From NCBI GenBank assembly GCA_937123825.1, contig CAKZKQ010000319.1, positions 1 to 32,854 on the forward strand: DNA of 32,854 nucleotides, in the 5' to 3' direction. Numbering within the stretch: position 1 is the first letter of the stretch; every line of letters starts with the position of its first letter. This DNA comes from an uncultured Pseudomonadota bacterium. GTDB lineage: Bacteria > Myxococcota_A > Bradymonadia > Bradymonadales > GCA-2716585. The notes under the pieces were generated by a model, which searched no databases, was not told the DNA's origin, and saw nothing but the letters and a program-made list of their open reading frames with translations. Position numbers and translations under genes: made by a program. This document shows, piece after piece, positions 23,404 through 32,035 of this stretch.

Positions 23404-25075
23404 GGGTGTCCAGCAGCGCGTTGGACACCGACAGGACCAAACGCGCGCGCACCTCCCCTGGCAGATGCTTCGCCTCCAAAAGCGCCCGCAAACCGCGGTC
23501 GCCCAACGACGGATTGAGCGACACGTCCAAACTCCGAATGGCTCCCATGTGCGATGCGGCGGCCAACGCCTCGGCGTCATCGTCGTTCATCCCTGTGGCC
23601 CCCAACTCCAACACCTCCAGCGACGGCGCAAACCTGGCCCGGATCAAGTGCCTCACAGCACCGCTTCCCAGCGGGTTATGCCGCAGCGAAAGGCACCGAA
23701 CGCGCTCCAAATGGCTCCCCAACACAGCGGCGGCGTCTGCATCAAGGCGGTTGTAGGACAGATCCAGGGTCTCGACGCTCACCTGTGCCAAAGCGCCCAC
23801 AAGCTCGCGCACCCCCGCTGTGCTCAGACCGCACCGAGACAACTCCAGGGCCCTCAAACGGCGAGTGAGGCCCGCGCGACCCAACACCGCCGCGCCCTTG
23901 TCTCCCAGCGGATTGCGCCTCAACCCAAGCCACGCCAGTTCGCCGCCGCCAAGCGCCTTGAGCAAGACCTCCAGCCCACCGGGCGTCATGTGGTTGTCCG
24001 AGACATTCAACCGCTCCAAACCCCCTATAAAAGGCGCCTCGGCCAACGCCCGCAAACCCTCGTCGGCAAGATTGCACCCATCGAGGTTGAGCGTCCGCAC
24101 TGCGCTTAGTGACGGCGCACTGGCCAGCACCGCGCCGGCCTGAGAACCAATCCGCACGCTCTCCAGCCCCAACCGCTCCAGGCGCCAATCCCCCCTGGCC
24201 AAGACCTCCAGGCTGCGCACCAACGGCGCCAGCGGATTGGGCCCCAACCACAAAGACGTCACGCCCTTCATCCAGGGCGCCTTGGAGAGCGTCTCCCAGA
24301 GCGCGCCGCCGATGCCGTTGCCCGCAATGTTCAATGTCTTGAGCCCTTCAAGGTGCGCGGCGCCAATCAACGCCTCCACGCCCTCGACCCCCAAACGGGA
24401 AAACCCCAGATTGAGGCTTCGCAAGTTGGTGAGATGCTCGGCCTGCGCCAGCGCCTGACCACCCTGCTCCTGAAGGTTGTTGAAGGACAGGTCCAACGAC
24501 TCCAACGCGGCGCTCTGGGGCGCTTCGAACATCGCCCCGACATCGCCCCCCGAAAGATCGTTGCTGCTGACGTTGAGCGAGCGCAGTCCCCCGACAGCGC
24601 ACACCAACCGATGAAGTTGATGACCGGCCAGCGCGTTGTCCCCCAGATCCAAGTGGACCAGGCCCCGGACCAACGCCGAACCAATGAGCGCCTCCACATC
24701 GTCGTCGTCACACAACTGGTGGTCGCGCAGCGTCAGGTGGGTCATCGGCCCCATCCGCGGGTGGCAAACAAAGCCGGGCTCAGAGGCCAACGGCAAAAGC
24801 CTGGGGGCGTCGTTTCCGTGGATTTTCAGGTGCCGGGCCAGAGACCATATCGGGTGGTGGGGCGCCATGTACGGATTGGCGATGCAGCGCAGCAGCGGAG
24901 GCCAGCGCGCATCGAGGCGCTCGGCGGCGTAGGCCACAGCCACATCCAACCCTTCTGCCGCGGGCCAATCATCAAAGAGCCTCACCAGCGCCGACCAAAT
25001 TCGGGCGCTGGCAGGCTCATAGAGCAAAAACCTCAGCCGCCCCAGCCTGTCTATCTCATCATCAGAACCGTTCAT
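23291..25075 (-). CDS. Leucine-rich-repeat protein (ribonuclease-inhibitor-like)
   Basis: A 594-residue protein without signal peptide or membrane segment. The first 110 residues are an acidic/aromatic helical domain (SDDEIDRLGRLRFLLYEP...) that I do not recognise. From about 111 to 550 there are roughly sixteen repeats of about 27 residues with the pattern L-x-x-L-x-L-x-x-N-x-L-x-x-x-G-x-x-x-L, for example LESLDLSFNNLQEQGGQAL and VETLDLSYNRLDADAAAVL. This is the long, helix-containing LRR type of ribonuclease inhibitor, so a curved protein-binding solenoid is expected. The ATG at 25075 overlaps the TGA of the dehydrogenase-cytochrome gene (ATGA) and has GGAG 8 nt upstream; it is preferred over an in-frame start at 25102. 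The C-terminal end overlaps the ADP-ribosylglycohydrolase gene on the opposite strand. Its partner is unknown. Confidence 0.92.
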   Translation of the reverse strand: MNGSDDEIDRLGRLRFLLYEPASARIWSALVRLFDDWPAAEGLDVAVAYAAERLDARWPPLLRCIANPYMAPHHPIWSLARHLKIHGNDAPRLLPLASEPGFVCHPRMGPMTHLTLRDHQLCDDDDVEALIGSALVRGLVHLDLGDNALAGHQLHRLVCAVGGLRSLNVSSNDLSGGDVGAMFEAPQSAALESLDLSFNNLQEQGGQALAQAEHLTNLRSLNLGFSRLGVEGVEALIGAAHLEGLKTLNIAGNGIGGALWETLSKAPWMKGVTSLWLGPNPLAPLVRSLEVLARGDWRLERLGLESVRIGSQAGAVLASAPSLSAVRTLNLDGCNLADEGLRALAEAPFIGGLERLNVSDNHMTPGGLEVLLKALGGGELAWLGLRRNPLGDKGAAVLGRAGLTRRLRALELSRCGLSTAGVRELVGALAQVSVETLDLSYNRLDADAAAVLGSHLERVRCLSLRHNPLGSGAVRHLIRARFAPSLEVLELGATGMNDDDAEALAAASHMGAIRSLDVSLNPSLGDRGLRALLEAKHLPGEVRARLVLSVSNALLDTLIADWGPGLGGGAVTRFEKLAAAASFLLSQGPAPAGE

Positions 25076-27201
25076 GGGCAACGCTCCAGCCTTTCGATCC
25101 AATACCGGAGCGTCTCGATCCCCTTGGAGTCCTCGGTGGCGGCCCCAAGCGGGGGCATGCGCAGCTCGGGCGCGGCCCCCAAACGGGCCAACAAGACGCT
25201 GCGCGCAGGATCACCCGGAGCCACAACGCGGGGGTTTTGCAGATCCAAACCGCCGCGCTTGGGCTCCAGACACAAGCCCGTGTTCGCCAAAGGCGTCTGG
25301 CGGCGCAAATCCAAACCCACACCGCTGCTGGAGCCGGGCTGGTGACACGGCGCACAGTTGACGTCCAAATATCCACGGGCGTGGTCGGTGCTGTCATCGT
25401 CGCTGTCGAGTTCATCGGGCAAGGACTCCAACTCGACCAACGCCTGCGCCGGCTTGTCCAACAAGCCTCGCTCCACCCACTGCTGAAGTTGATCGCCCCC
25501 CGCCACAAAGGTGTTGGTCTGGGCCGTGCGCAGCGCCAGCAACCCACCCGCCGCCTCCGAATGGCAACTGCGGCACTGATTGCTCGAAGGGAAAATCCAC
25601 TCAAAGCCCTCGCCAGCGGCGCGCTCCACCGCTCGGCTCGCCCCTGAAAGCTGCAAAATTGCATCGGAACCATCCGCTTCCCAGCGGTATGTGGCCCCAG
25701 CGACCAACCCATCGTCTCCCACGACCAGCACGCGTGTCTCCAAGCGCTGGTGCTGGCCTCCGGGCCCCTCAAGCTCAAAGTGCTTCACAGCCCAGGTGCC
25801 TTTGGGCACCACCATCTTGCCCTCGGCGTCGATCCGCAGCGTTTGACCTTCGGGGAGCCTGAAGAACCGAGACTTCCTGGCGCCGTCTGACCAAAACGGA
25901 TACATGACCTCAAAGGGCTCGACCCCCTGCGCAGGGGTCAGCGTCTGAAGATCGGCAAACAACCCCGTTTGAGACAGGCGCTCAGGCAAGTCTGGCCCAG
26001 CAGGCTCGGCGGTGGCCACAAACCGCCACAACGACCCCCCATACCCCACCATATACAGCTCACCACCCTCATCCTCGCCAAAGCTCGCCGGCGGCGACGG
26101 GGCATCAAGGAGCTTGCGCACCTCGGAGCCCTCTTGCCCCAACTGGTGCACAAAGACGGCGCTGGCCTCAAAGTCGGCGTAGACGTAGGCCCCATAAAGG
26201 CTGGGGACGCGCTGGCCCCGGTAGACCTGACCTCCGGTGATGGAACGCCCCGTGGTGTGCGGGTACTGAAGCAAGGGCTGTTTGAGGCCCTGCGTGTCGC
26301 AACTGTCGGACTGAAAGCAGGTGCTTCCTTCCTGGATCTTCCACCCGAGGTTGCTCCCGGACTCGGCGACGCTGATCTCTTCCACAGCGTTTTGCCCCAC
26401 ATCGCCCACGTAGAGCGCGCCGGTGGCGGCGTCAAAAGAAAAACGCCAGGGGTTTCTCAAGCCCCAGGCCCAGATCTCACCCCGGGCCCCATCGCCACGG
26501 CCCACCAACGGGTTGTCGGCGGGGATGGTGTGGAACGGGGCTTCGTCAGCGCCCAGGTTGACGTCCAGACGCAGGATCGACCCCAGGAGCGTCTGGAGGT
26601 TTTGACCATGCCCGTGGGGATCATTGCGCGAGCCGCCGTCCCCCAACCCTATGTAGAGCATCCCATCGGGCCCAAAGGCCAGGTGACCGCCGTTGTGGTT
26701 TCCGTAGGGCTGACGAACCTCCAACAAAATACGCTCGCTTTGAGGATCCACGCGCCCGTCCTGCATCTGCCAGCGCGAAACGACGCTGCGAAAGGGGCCG
26801 CCGGTGGTATAGGAGACAAAAAGCTGGCCGTTGCGCGCAAAATCCGGGTGGAAAGCCAGCCCCAACAATCCGCCCTCACCTGTGGTCCCCGCGACGCGCC
26901 CGCTAAGATCCAAGACCACCTCGGCCTGGGTCACCGCATCATCGGCGCCGTCAAAGGCCTTGATCCGGCCGGTCTGCTCCACCACAAAGAGCCGCCCGGA
27001 GCCGTCGCCCGCGTGGGTCAGCAGCACCGGTTTTTCCAGACTCAACCCCCCAAAGGCGCGCTCCACGCCCACAAACGAGGCCACGGTCGAGCGCGGTGGC
27101 GCCTGACACTGGCCCTTGCCCAGAGGACACGGCTGCGAACAACTCAGCGCCGCCCCACACGCCACAATCAACAGGCACGCTCTGGCCAACCCACCACCCA
27201 T
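25072..27201 (-). CDS. Sugar/sorbosone dehydrogenase-like propeller fused to diheme cytochrome domain, lipoprotein
   Basis: A 709-residue envelope protein. The signal MGGGLARACLLIVACGAALS ends at C21 (ALSC), a probable lipid site. Residues about 42-395 match the PQQ-dependent glucose/sorbosone dehydrogenase propeller: GDGSGRLFVVEQTGRI, GEGGLLGLAFHPDF, NHNGGHLAFGPDGMLYIGLGDGG and WGLRNPWRFSFD. Residues about 405-709 resemble the SO2930/HNE_0200-type diheme cytochromes (LFADLQTLTPAQGV, YPFWSDGARKSRF), with heme motifs CRSCH (543-547) and CAPCH (616-620). This suggests oxidation of a sugar-like substrate with electrons passed to the hemes, in the periplasm or at the outer membrane. Whether PQQ is bound cannot be seen. 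GGAGG lies 6 nt before this ATG, which favours it over a GTG at 27222. Its TGA overlaps the ATG of the LRR gene. Confidence 0.92.
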   Translation of the reverse strand: MGGGLARACLLIVACGAALSCSQPCPLGKGQCQAPPRSTVASFVGVERAFGGLSLEKPVLLTHAGDGSGRLFVVEQTGRIKAFDGADDAVTQAEVVLDLSGRVAGTTGEGGLLGLAFHPDFARNGQLFVSYTTGGPFRSVVSRWQMQDGRVDPQSERILLEVRQPYGNHNGGHLAFGPDGMLYIGLGDGGSRNDPHGHGQNLQTLLGSILRLDVNLGADEAPFHTIPADNPLVGRGDGARGEIWAWGLRNPWRFSFDAATGALYVGDVGQNAVEEISVAESGSNLGWKIQEGSTCFQSDSCDTQGLKQPLLQYPHTTGRSITGGQVYRGQRVPSLYGAYVYADFEASAVFVHQLGQEGSEVRKLLDAPSPPASFGEDEGGELYMVGYGGSLWRFVATAEPAGPDLPERLSQTGLFADLQTLTPAQGVEPFEVMYPFWSDGARKSRFFRLPEGQTLRIDAEGKMVVPKGTWAVKHFELEGPGGQHQRLETRVLVVGDDGLVAGATYRWEADGSDAILQLSGASRAVERAAGEGFEWIFPSSNQCRSCHSEAAGGLLALRTAQTNTFVAGGDQLQQWVERGLLDKPAQALVELESLPDELDSDDDSTDHARGYLDVNCAPCHQPGSSSGVGLDLRRQTPLANTGLCLEPKRGGLDLQNPRVVAPGDPARSVLLARLGAAPELRMPPLGAATEDSKGIETLRYWIERLERCP

Positions 27202-27557
27202 GACAAACCTCCGCAAAACCACTGTCCTATAAACTATAGATCTGAGAAGCGCCCTGCAAAACCCTCACAACTCAAAATTCCAACATCATTAAGTAATATA
27301 GCAAGCGTGGCAGGGCGGGGTTCAAAAAAAGGGCGAGCATGTCAAACGGGTGCAAAAACCCAGGCTCGGTGTGCATCTGGACGCATTGAAGGTCCATCCT
27401 TTGACACGATCGGCCCAAAAGTCTTGTGCAACGACTTTGGGGTTGGACAAGCGCATCTGAACGTGAAACAAGTTTGGCCCGAGTGGCGCTCCTGGGGGAG
27501 CGATGGGTTCATGGTGGCCGCTGACACAAGGCGGCGCACAAGACAACACAGCGACAT
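27202..27557. other. Divergent intergenic region, 356 bp
   Basis: This region lies between the minus-strand dehydrogenase-cytochrome gene and plus-strand cysD. An AT-rich stretch (27220-27300) holds a minus-strand promoter candidate and, on the plus strand, a TAATAT (27294-27299) without a matching -35. The remaining 250 bp before cysD show no gene, riboswitch or operator that I can recognise. Confidence 0.5.
27233..27259 (-). promoter_or_regulatory. Promoter candidate for the dehydrogenase-cytochrome gene
   Basis: On the minus strand, TTGCAG (27259-27254), 15 nt, then TATAGT (27238-27233), about 32 nt upstream of the ATG. The -10 is good, the -35 matches at four positions and the spacer is short. 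Confidence 0.35.
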
Positions 27558-28475
27558 ATGATCGACGATTACAACCTCTCTCACCTCAAGCAGCTGGAGG
27601 CCGAGAGCATCCACATCATCCGCGAGGTGGTGGCGGAGTTTGAAAACCCCGTGATGCTCTACTCGATCGGCAAAGACAGCTCGGTCATGGTGCATCTGGC
27701 GCGCAAGGCCTTTTACCCGGCCCCGCTGCCCTTTCCGTTGCTGCACATCGACACGACGTACAAGTTTCGTCAGATGATCGAGTTTCGTGACAGCTTCGCC
27801 GCCAAGCACGGCATGGAACTGCACGTCCACACCAACCAGGACGCCGTCGCCGCTGGCATCAACCCCTTTACGCACGGCAGCAACAAGTACACCCACGAAT
27901 ACAAGACGGTGGCCCTCAAGCAGGCGCTGACCGCCGGGGGTTACGACGCGGCCTTTGGTGGGGCGCGGCGCGACGAGGAGAAATCGCGGGCCAAAGAGCG
28001 CGTGTACTCCTTCCGCGACAAGTTCCACCAGTGGGACCCCAAAAACCAGCGCCCCGAGCTGTGGGACCTCTACAACGGCCAGATCAACCGCGACAAGAGC
28101 GAGTCCATCCGCGTCTTTCCGCTGTCGAACTGGACCGAGCTGGACATCTGGCTCTACATCTACCTCGAAAACATCGAGATCGTCCCCCTCTACCTCTCCG
28201 CCCCTCGCCCCGTGGTCGAACGCCACGGCACGCTCATCATGGTCGACGATGACCGGATGCCGCTTGAGCCTGGCGAAGAGCCCGAGATGAGGATGGTGCG
28301 CTTCAGGACGCTGGGGTGCTACCCGCTGACTGGGGCTGTGGCCTCCGAGGCGACCACTTTGCCCGACGTCATCCGCGAGATGCTCCTGGCGCGCACCTCC
28401 GAGCGTCAGGGCCGCGTGATCGACTACGACGAAGAGGGTTCGATGGAGCAGAAGAAGCGCGAAGGGTACTTCTGA
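27558..28475 (+). CDS. cysD: Sulfate adenylyltransferase subunit 2
   Basis: A 305-residue protein, close to the usual CysD length. It is the PP-loop catalytic subunit of ATP sulfurylase, which makes adenosine 5'-phosphosulfate from ATP and sulfate for assimilation or sulfation. The PP-loop is [14 protein letters not shown] (35-48). Other typical segments are [18 protein letters not shown], the basic [39 protein letters not shown] and the GCYPLTGA loop. It pairs with the GTPase subunit encoded 164 nt downstream (CysN part of the fusion). The ATG at 27558 gives the conserved N-terminus, although its ribosome-binding site is weak. No CysH, CysI/J or sulfate transporter gene is in the window. Confidence 0.97.
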   Translation: MIDDYNLSHLKQLEAESIHIIREVVAEFENPVMLYSIGKDSSVMVHLARKAFYPAPLPFPLLHIDTTYKFRQMIEFRDSFAAKHGMELHVHTNQDAVAAGINPFTHGSNKYTHEYKTVALKQALTAGGYDAAFGGARRDEEKSRAKERVYSFRDKFHQWDPKNQRPELWDLYNGQINRDKSESIRVFPLSNWTELDIWLYIYLENIEIVPLYLSAPRPVVERHGTLIMVDDDRMPLEPGEEPEMRMVRFRTLGCYPLTGAVASEATTLPDVIREMLLARTSERQGRVIDYDEEGSMEQKKREGYF

Positions 28476-28639
28476 GCCCCTCGCCGACCCAATCCAGCAA
28501 TACAGCGCGCTTCGCCGCCGCCCGGGCCACAGGCACTGCCTGATGAAGCCCCAGCAGTGGCCAAACGCCGGGAAGCACACAAGGCGCCCCTGGTCGCAAT
28601 CGATCCCCAGGCGCTTGAAAATACAGACGAGGAACTCCC

Positions 28640-30625
28640 ATGGAAGTCCCCCCCCAGGATCGCGAACTGATCGCGAAGGACATTCTGGCCTACCTGAAGC
28701 AGCACGAAGACAAGGATCTGCTGCGCTTTTTGACCGCAGGCAGCGTCGATGACGGCAAGAGCACGCTCATCGGACGCCTGCTCTACGACTCAAAGTCCAT
28801 CTACGAAGACCAGCTTGAGGCCGTCGAGCGCGACAGTGTCCGTCAGGGCACCGTCGAGGGCGCCGCGGACCTGGCGCTGCTGACCGACGGCCTGCGCGCC
28901 GAGCGTGAGCAGGGCATCACCATCGACGTGGCCTACCGCTTCTTCTCCACCACACGGCGCAAGTTCATCATCGCCGACACCCCCGGCCACGAACAGTACA
29001 CCCGCAACATGGCCACCGGCGGCTCCACCGCCGACCTGGCCATCATCCTCATCGACGCGCGCCACGGCATCCTGGCCCAGACCAAGCGCCACAGCTTCAT
29101 CGCCACGCTCCTGGGCATCAAGCACGTCCTGGTGGCCGTCAACAAGATGGACCTGGTGGACTTCAGCCAGGAGCGCTTTGAGGAGATCCGCGAGGAGTAC
29201 ACCCGCTTTGCCACCCGGCTGGAGATCGCCGACCTGCGCTTTGTGCCCATCTCGGCCTTGGAGGGCGACAACGTCGTCCACCGCTCCGAGCGCACCCCCT
29301 GGTACCAGGGCAGTCCACTGCTGGAGATCCTGGAGACGGTCCACATCGGCTCGGACCGCAACATGATCGACTTCCGCTTCCCCGTGCAGCTTGTCCTGCG
29401 CCCCAACCTCGACTACCGCGGCTTTGCCGGCACGGTGGCCTCGGGCGTGGTGCGGGTCGGTGATGAGGTCATGGCGCTGCCCTCGGGCAAGCGCAGCAAA
29501 GTTGAGCGGATCGTCACCTTTGACGGCGACCTGGAGCAGGCCTTTGCCCCCCAGGCCGTCACGCTGACGCTCGAAGACGAGATCGACATCAGCCGCGGCG
29601 ACATGCTGGTGCGGCTCAACAACGTCTGCCGCCACGAGAGCCTCTTTGAGGCCATGGTCGTGTGGATGAACGACGAGGGGCTGCGCGAAGGCCGCCCCTA
29701 CATCATCAAGCGCGGCAACCAGCTTGTCGAAGCCGAGCCCGTCCAGGTCCGCTACCGCTTTGACGTCAACACGCTCAAAAAGCTCGACCCCAGCGACATC
29801 GGCGGTGCCCCCGGCCTGGCGCTCAACGAGGTCGGCCGCGTGCTCTTTGAGTCCGTGCGCCCCATCCTCTTTGACCCCTACAGCCGCAACCGCGCCACCG
29901 GCAGCTTCATCATCGTCGACCGGATGACCAACGTCACCGTCGGCGCGGGCACCATCCTGGACCAACGCCCCAACCCGCTGGTCCGTCACGAGCGCGAGCA
30001 AAGCACCAGCCTCCTGGACGAGCTTCAGTCGGTCAACAGCCAGATCGACGCCGGCAGCCGCCGCGAGCGCTTTGGCCATGCCGCTGGCACCGTCTGGCTC
30101 ACCGGCCTGCCCCGCGCTGGCAAGACCACCATCGCCTACGCCCTGGAGAAGCGCCTCTGGGAGCAGGGCTGCGCCGTGTCGGTCCTCGACGGGGTCAACA
30201 TGCGCAAAGGCCTCAGCCGCGACCTGGGCTTCACCGCCGATGAGCGCTCCGAGGCCAGCCGCCGCGCCGCCGAAGCCGCCCGCATCCTCAACCAGGCCGG
30301 CGCCCTGACCATCGCCGCCTTCGTGTCGCCCTACGCCCACGATCGCCAGCGCGCTAGCGCCACCATCGGCCCCGACCAGTTCGCCCAGATCTGGCTCAAA
30401 GCCCCGGTCGAGGTCTGCGAAGCCCGCGACGCCGCCCTCTTGTCCGACGAAAAAGGCCTCTACGCCCGCGCCCGTCGCGGCGAACTGAAGCACTTCACCG
30501 GGGTCACCGCCCCCTACGAAGACGCCAACGAGGCCGATCTGGTCCTGGAGACCGACAAACTCAGCGTGGATGAGTGCGTCGATGCCATCGTGGCCCTGCT
30601 GACCGAAAAAGGCTGGCTGGCCTAA
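28640..30625 (+). CDS. cysNC: Bifunctional sulfate adenylyltransferase subunit 1 / adenylylsulfate kinase
   Basis: A 661-residue fusion. The CysN part (1 to about 455) is an EF-Tu-like GTPase: G1 GSVDDGKST (34-42), [16 protein letters not shown]3 DTPGHEQY (113-120), G4 NKMD (168-171) and G5 SAL (205-207), then beta-barrel domains. It drives APS synthesis with CysD. The CysC part (about 480-661) has Walker [10 protein letters not shown] (489-497), the lid-type SPYAHDR (563-569) and [18 protein letters not shown]; it would phosphorylate APS to PAPS. Two differences stand out. The usual DGDNxR substrate motif reads DGVNMR, with Val519 where Asp is normal, and SPYR is SPYA. The kinase half may therefore be altered or inactive, though the P-loop is intact. 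GAGGAA precedes the ATG. It is co-directional with cysD. Confidence 0.95.
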   Translation: MEVPPQDRELIAKDILAYLKQHEDKDLLRFLTAGSVDDGKSTLIGRLLYDSKSIYEDQLEAVERDSVRQGTVEGAADLALLTDGLRAEREQGITIDVAYRFFSTTRRKFIIADTPGHEQYTRNMATGGSTADLAIILIDARHGILAQTKRHSFIATLLGIKHVLVAVNKMDLVDFSQERFEEIREEYTRFATRLEIADLRFVPISALEGDNVVHRSERTPWYQGSPLLEILETVHIGSDRNMIDFRFPVQLVLRPNLDYRGFAGTVASGVVRVGDEVMALPSGKRSKVERIVTFDGDLEQAFAPQAVTLTLEDEIDISRGDMLVRLNNVCRHESLFEAMVVWMNDEGLREGRPYIIKRGNQLVEAEPVQVRYRFDVNTLKKLDPSDIGGAPGLALNEVGRVLFESVRPILFDPYSRNRATGSFIIVDRMTNVTVGAGTILDQRPNPLVRHEREQSTSLLDELQSVNSQIDAGSRRERFGHAAGTVWLTGLPRAGKTTIAYALEKRLWEQGCAVSVLDGVNMRKGLSRDLGFTADERSEASRRAAEAARILNQAGALTIAAFVSPYAHDRQRASATIGPDQFAQIWLKAPVEVCEARDAALLSDEKGLYARARRGELKHFTGVTAPYEDANEADLVLETDKLSVDECVDAIVALLTEKGWLA

Positions 30626-30910
30626 GCCACCTGCGCACCCAGCCCTGAATGCGACCATGTTTCATGGGCGCGTTTGGGGCGCGGACGAACCTCTCCCATC
30701 CTCCCATCAGGGCTCCCTTTACATCGCCATCAAAGGACGATGAAGCCCCTGCCTCACCTGTATATCACTGGACAACGAGACCTCGGACCGCAACACTGTT
30801 GTGTGACGATGTGGATTTGTTTTAACAGCACAGCATCGCGCGGCATAGCCTCCCTGGTAGACCAGTGTCGCGCAACACAGAGATACCTCTAAAGCGAGAG
30901 ACCGATACTC

Positions 30911-32035
30911 ATGCAAAAGGCACTGACAGCGCTCTTGATGTTTTGCGCCCTGGGCACGTTGATTGTCTGTGGAGACGACAACGACAACACCAACGACATT
31001 GGCAACCTCTTGTGCACCCCCGGCCAGACCCAGGCGTGCGTGTGCACCAATGGAGACGACGGCGCCCAACTTTGCAACGAAGAGGGCTCTCGCTTTGAGC
31101 CCTGCATCTGCAATGACGGCAACGACGACCCCAACAACGCTGGCAACAATGACGTCAACAATGACCAAAACAATGACGTCAACAACGGCCTGGAGTGCGA
31201 TCCACCTTGCGGCGCGGGCACGACCTGCATCGCGGGTCAGTGTGTGGACGACGACCCCGACGATGGGATCTGCAACCCCGCTTGCGCAGAAAATGAAGCC
31301 TGCCAAGACGGCCAGTGCGTCCCCACAGACAACTGCGAGCCAGAATGCGGACCCAACGAGACCTGCCGCAACGGCCGTTGTACCAGGGGTGGCATGATGG
31401 ACCAGTGCGACCCCGTCTGCACAATGGACGAAGTTTGCCGCGATGGTCAGTGTGTCCTGAGGAGCCTGGTCGATGATGAATGCGACCCTGCTTGTGGCAT
31501 GGGCGAGGTCTGCCGAGACGGCCAGTGCGTCATGCGCAACGGCGGAAACTGCGACCCCGCGTGTGAAGAAGGTGAGGTCTGCCGTGACAACCAGTGCGTC
31601 ATGAGAGATGGCGGCGGCAACTGTGACCCGGCCTGTGAAATGGGCGAGGTCTGCCGCGATGGCCAATGCATCATGCGCAACGGCGGTGGCGATGATTGTG
31701 ACCCGGCCTGTGGCATGGGCGAAGTCTGCCAGAACGGCCAATGTGTCATGGACAATGGCGGTGACGACTGTGATCCGGCCTGCGGCATGGGCGAAGTCTG
31801 CCAAAATGGCCAATGTGTCATGGATGACAACATGAACAACGGTCCCGAGTCCTGCACCCAGGAGTCCGACTGCCAAGGCGCGTGCCCGGAAGGCTCCGCA
31901 GGCTGCACCTGCCACACCAACCCCCGAAACGAGATGATCTGCGTTCCGACCTGCACCCAGGACTCAGATTGTCCCGAGACCATGCAAAACCTCTTCTGCG
32001 ACACAGGACAAGGCATCTGCCGACGACAAAGATGA
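30911..32035 (+). CDS. Cys-rich repeat protein, probable lipoprotein
   Basis: A 374-residue exported protein. The N-terminus MQKALTALLMFCALGTLIVC is a signal sequence; C20, followed by GDDNDN, is the likely anchor, although Val before the Cys is unusual for a lipobox. After a Cys-containing stretch (LCTPGQTQACVC) comes an Asn/Asp linker (NNDVNNDQNNDVNNG). Nine repeats follow with spacing C-x3-C-x5-C-x4-C, typically CDPACGMGEVCRDGQC. A C-terminal Cys-rich tail (CTQESDCQGACPEG...) differs in spacing. Each repeat probably closes two disulfides, giving an extended rod. I know no exact family; the layout resembles Cys-rich lipoproteins common in Myxococcota. The stop overlaps the start of the next lipoprotein gene (ATGA), so the two should be made together. 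The ribosome-binding site is weak and no clear promoter is seen in the 285 bp upstream. Confidence 0.88.
   Translation: MQKALTALLMFCALGTLIVCGDDNDNTNDIGNLLCTPGQTQACVCTNGDDGAQLCNEEGSRFEPCICNDGNDDPNNAGNNDVNNDQNNDVNNGLECDPPCGAGTTCIAGQCVDDDPDDGICNPACAENEACQDGQCVPTDNCEPECGPNETCRNGRCTRGGMMDQCDPVCTMDEVCRDGQCVLRSLVDDECDPACGMGEVCRDGQCVMRNGGNCDPACEEGEVCRDNQCVMRDGGGNCDPACEMGEVCRDGQCIMRNGGGDDCDPACGMGEVCQNGQCVMDNGGDDCDPACGMGEVCQNGQCVMDDNMNNGPESCTQESDCQGACPEGSAGCTCHTNPRNEMICVPTCTQDSDCPETMQNLFCDTGQGICRRQR
31196..31825 (+). repeat. Nine tandem 4-cysteine coding repeats
   Basis: Units of about 63-84 nt encode C-x3-C-x5-C-x4-C. The last two units (Cys codons starting at 31697 and 31769, 72 nt apart) encode identical protein over the conserved part. 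They differ there only at synonymous positions (GAC/GAT, TGT/TGC, CAG/CAA, AAC/AAT). The first units are the most divergent and the last five are nearly uniform. Confidence 0.85.

Noticed and set aside
28790..30658. Long minus-strand open frame opposite cysNC
   Set aside because: No recognisable sequence; the plus strand encodes clear CysN and CysC motifs throughout.
30740..30892. 51-codon ORF preceding the Cys-rich repeat gene
   Set aside because: AAAGGA lies too close to the ATG (2 nt) and the sequence has no recognisable features; it could be a leader peptide but the support is too thin.
31196..31825. CRISPR-like periodicity
   Set aside because: The 63-84 nt period is in frame and encodes Cys-rich protein repeats; there are no constant repeats with unique spacers.
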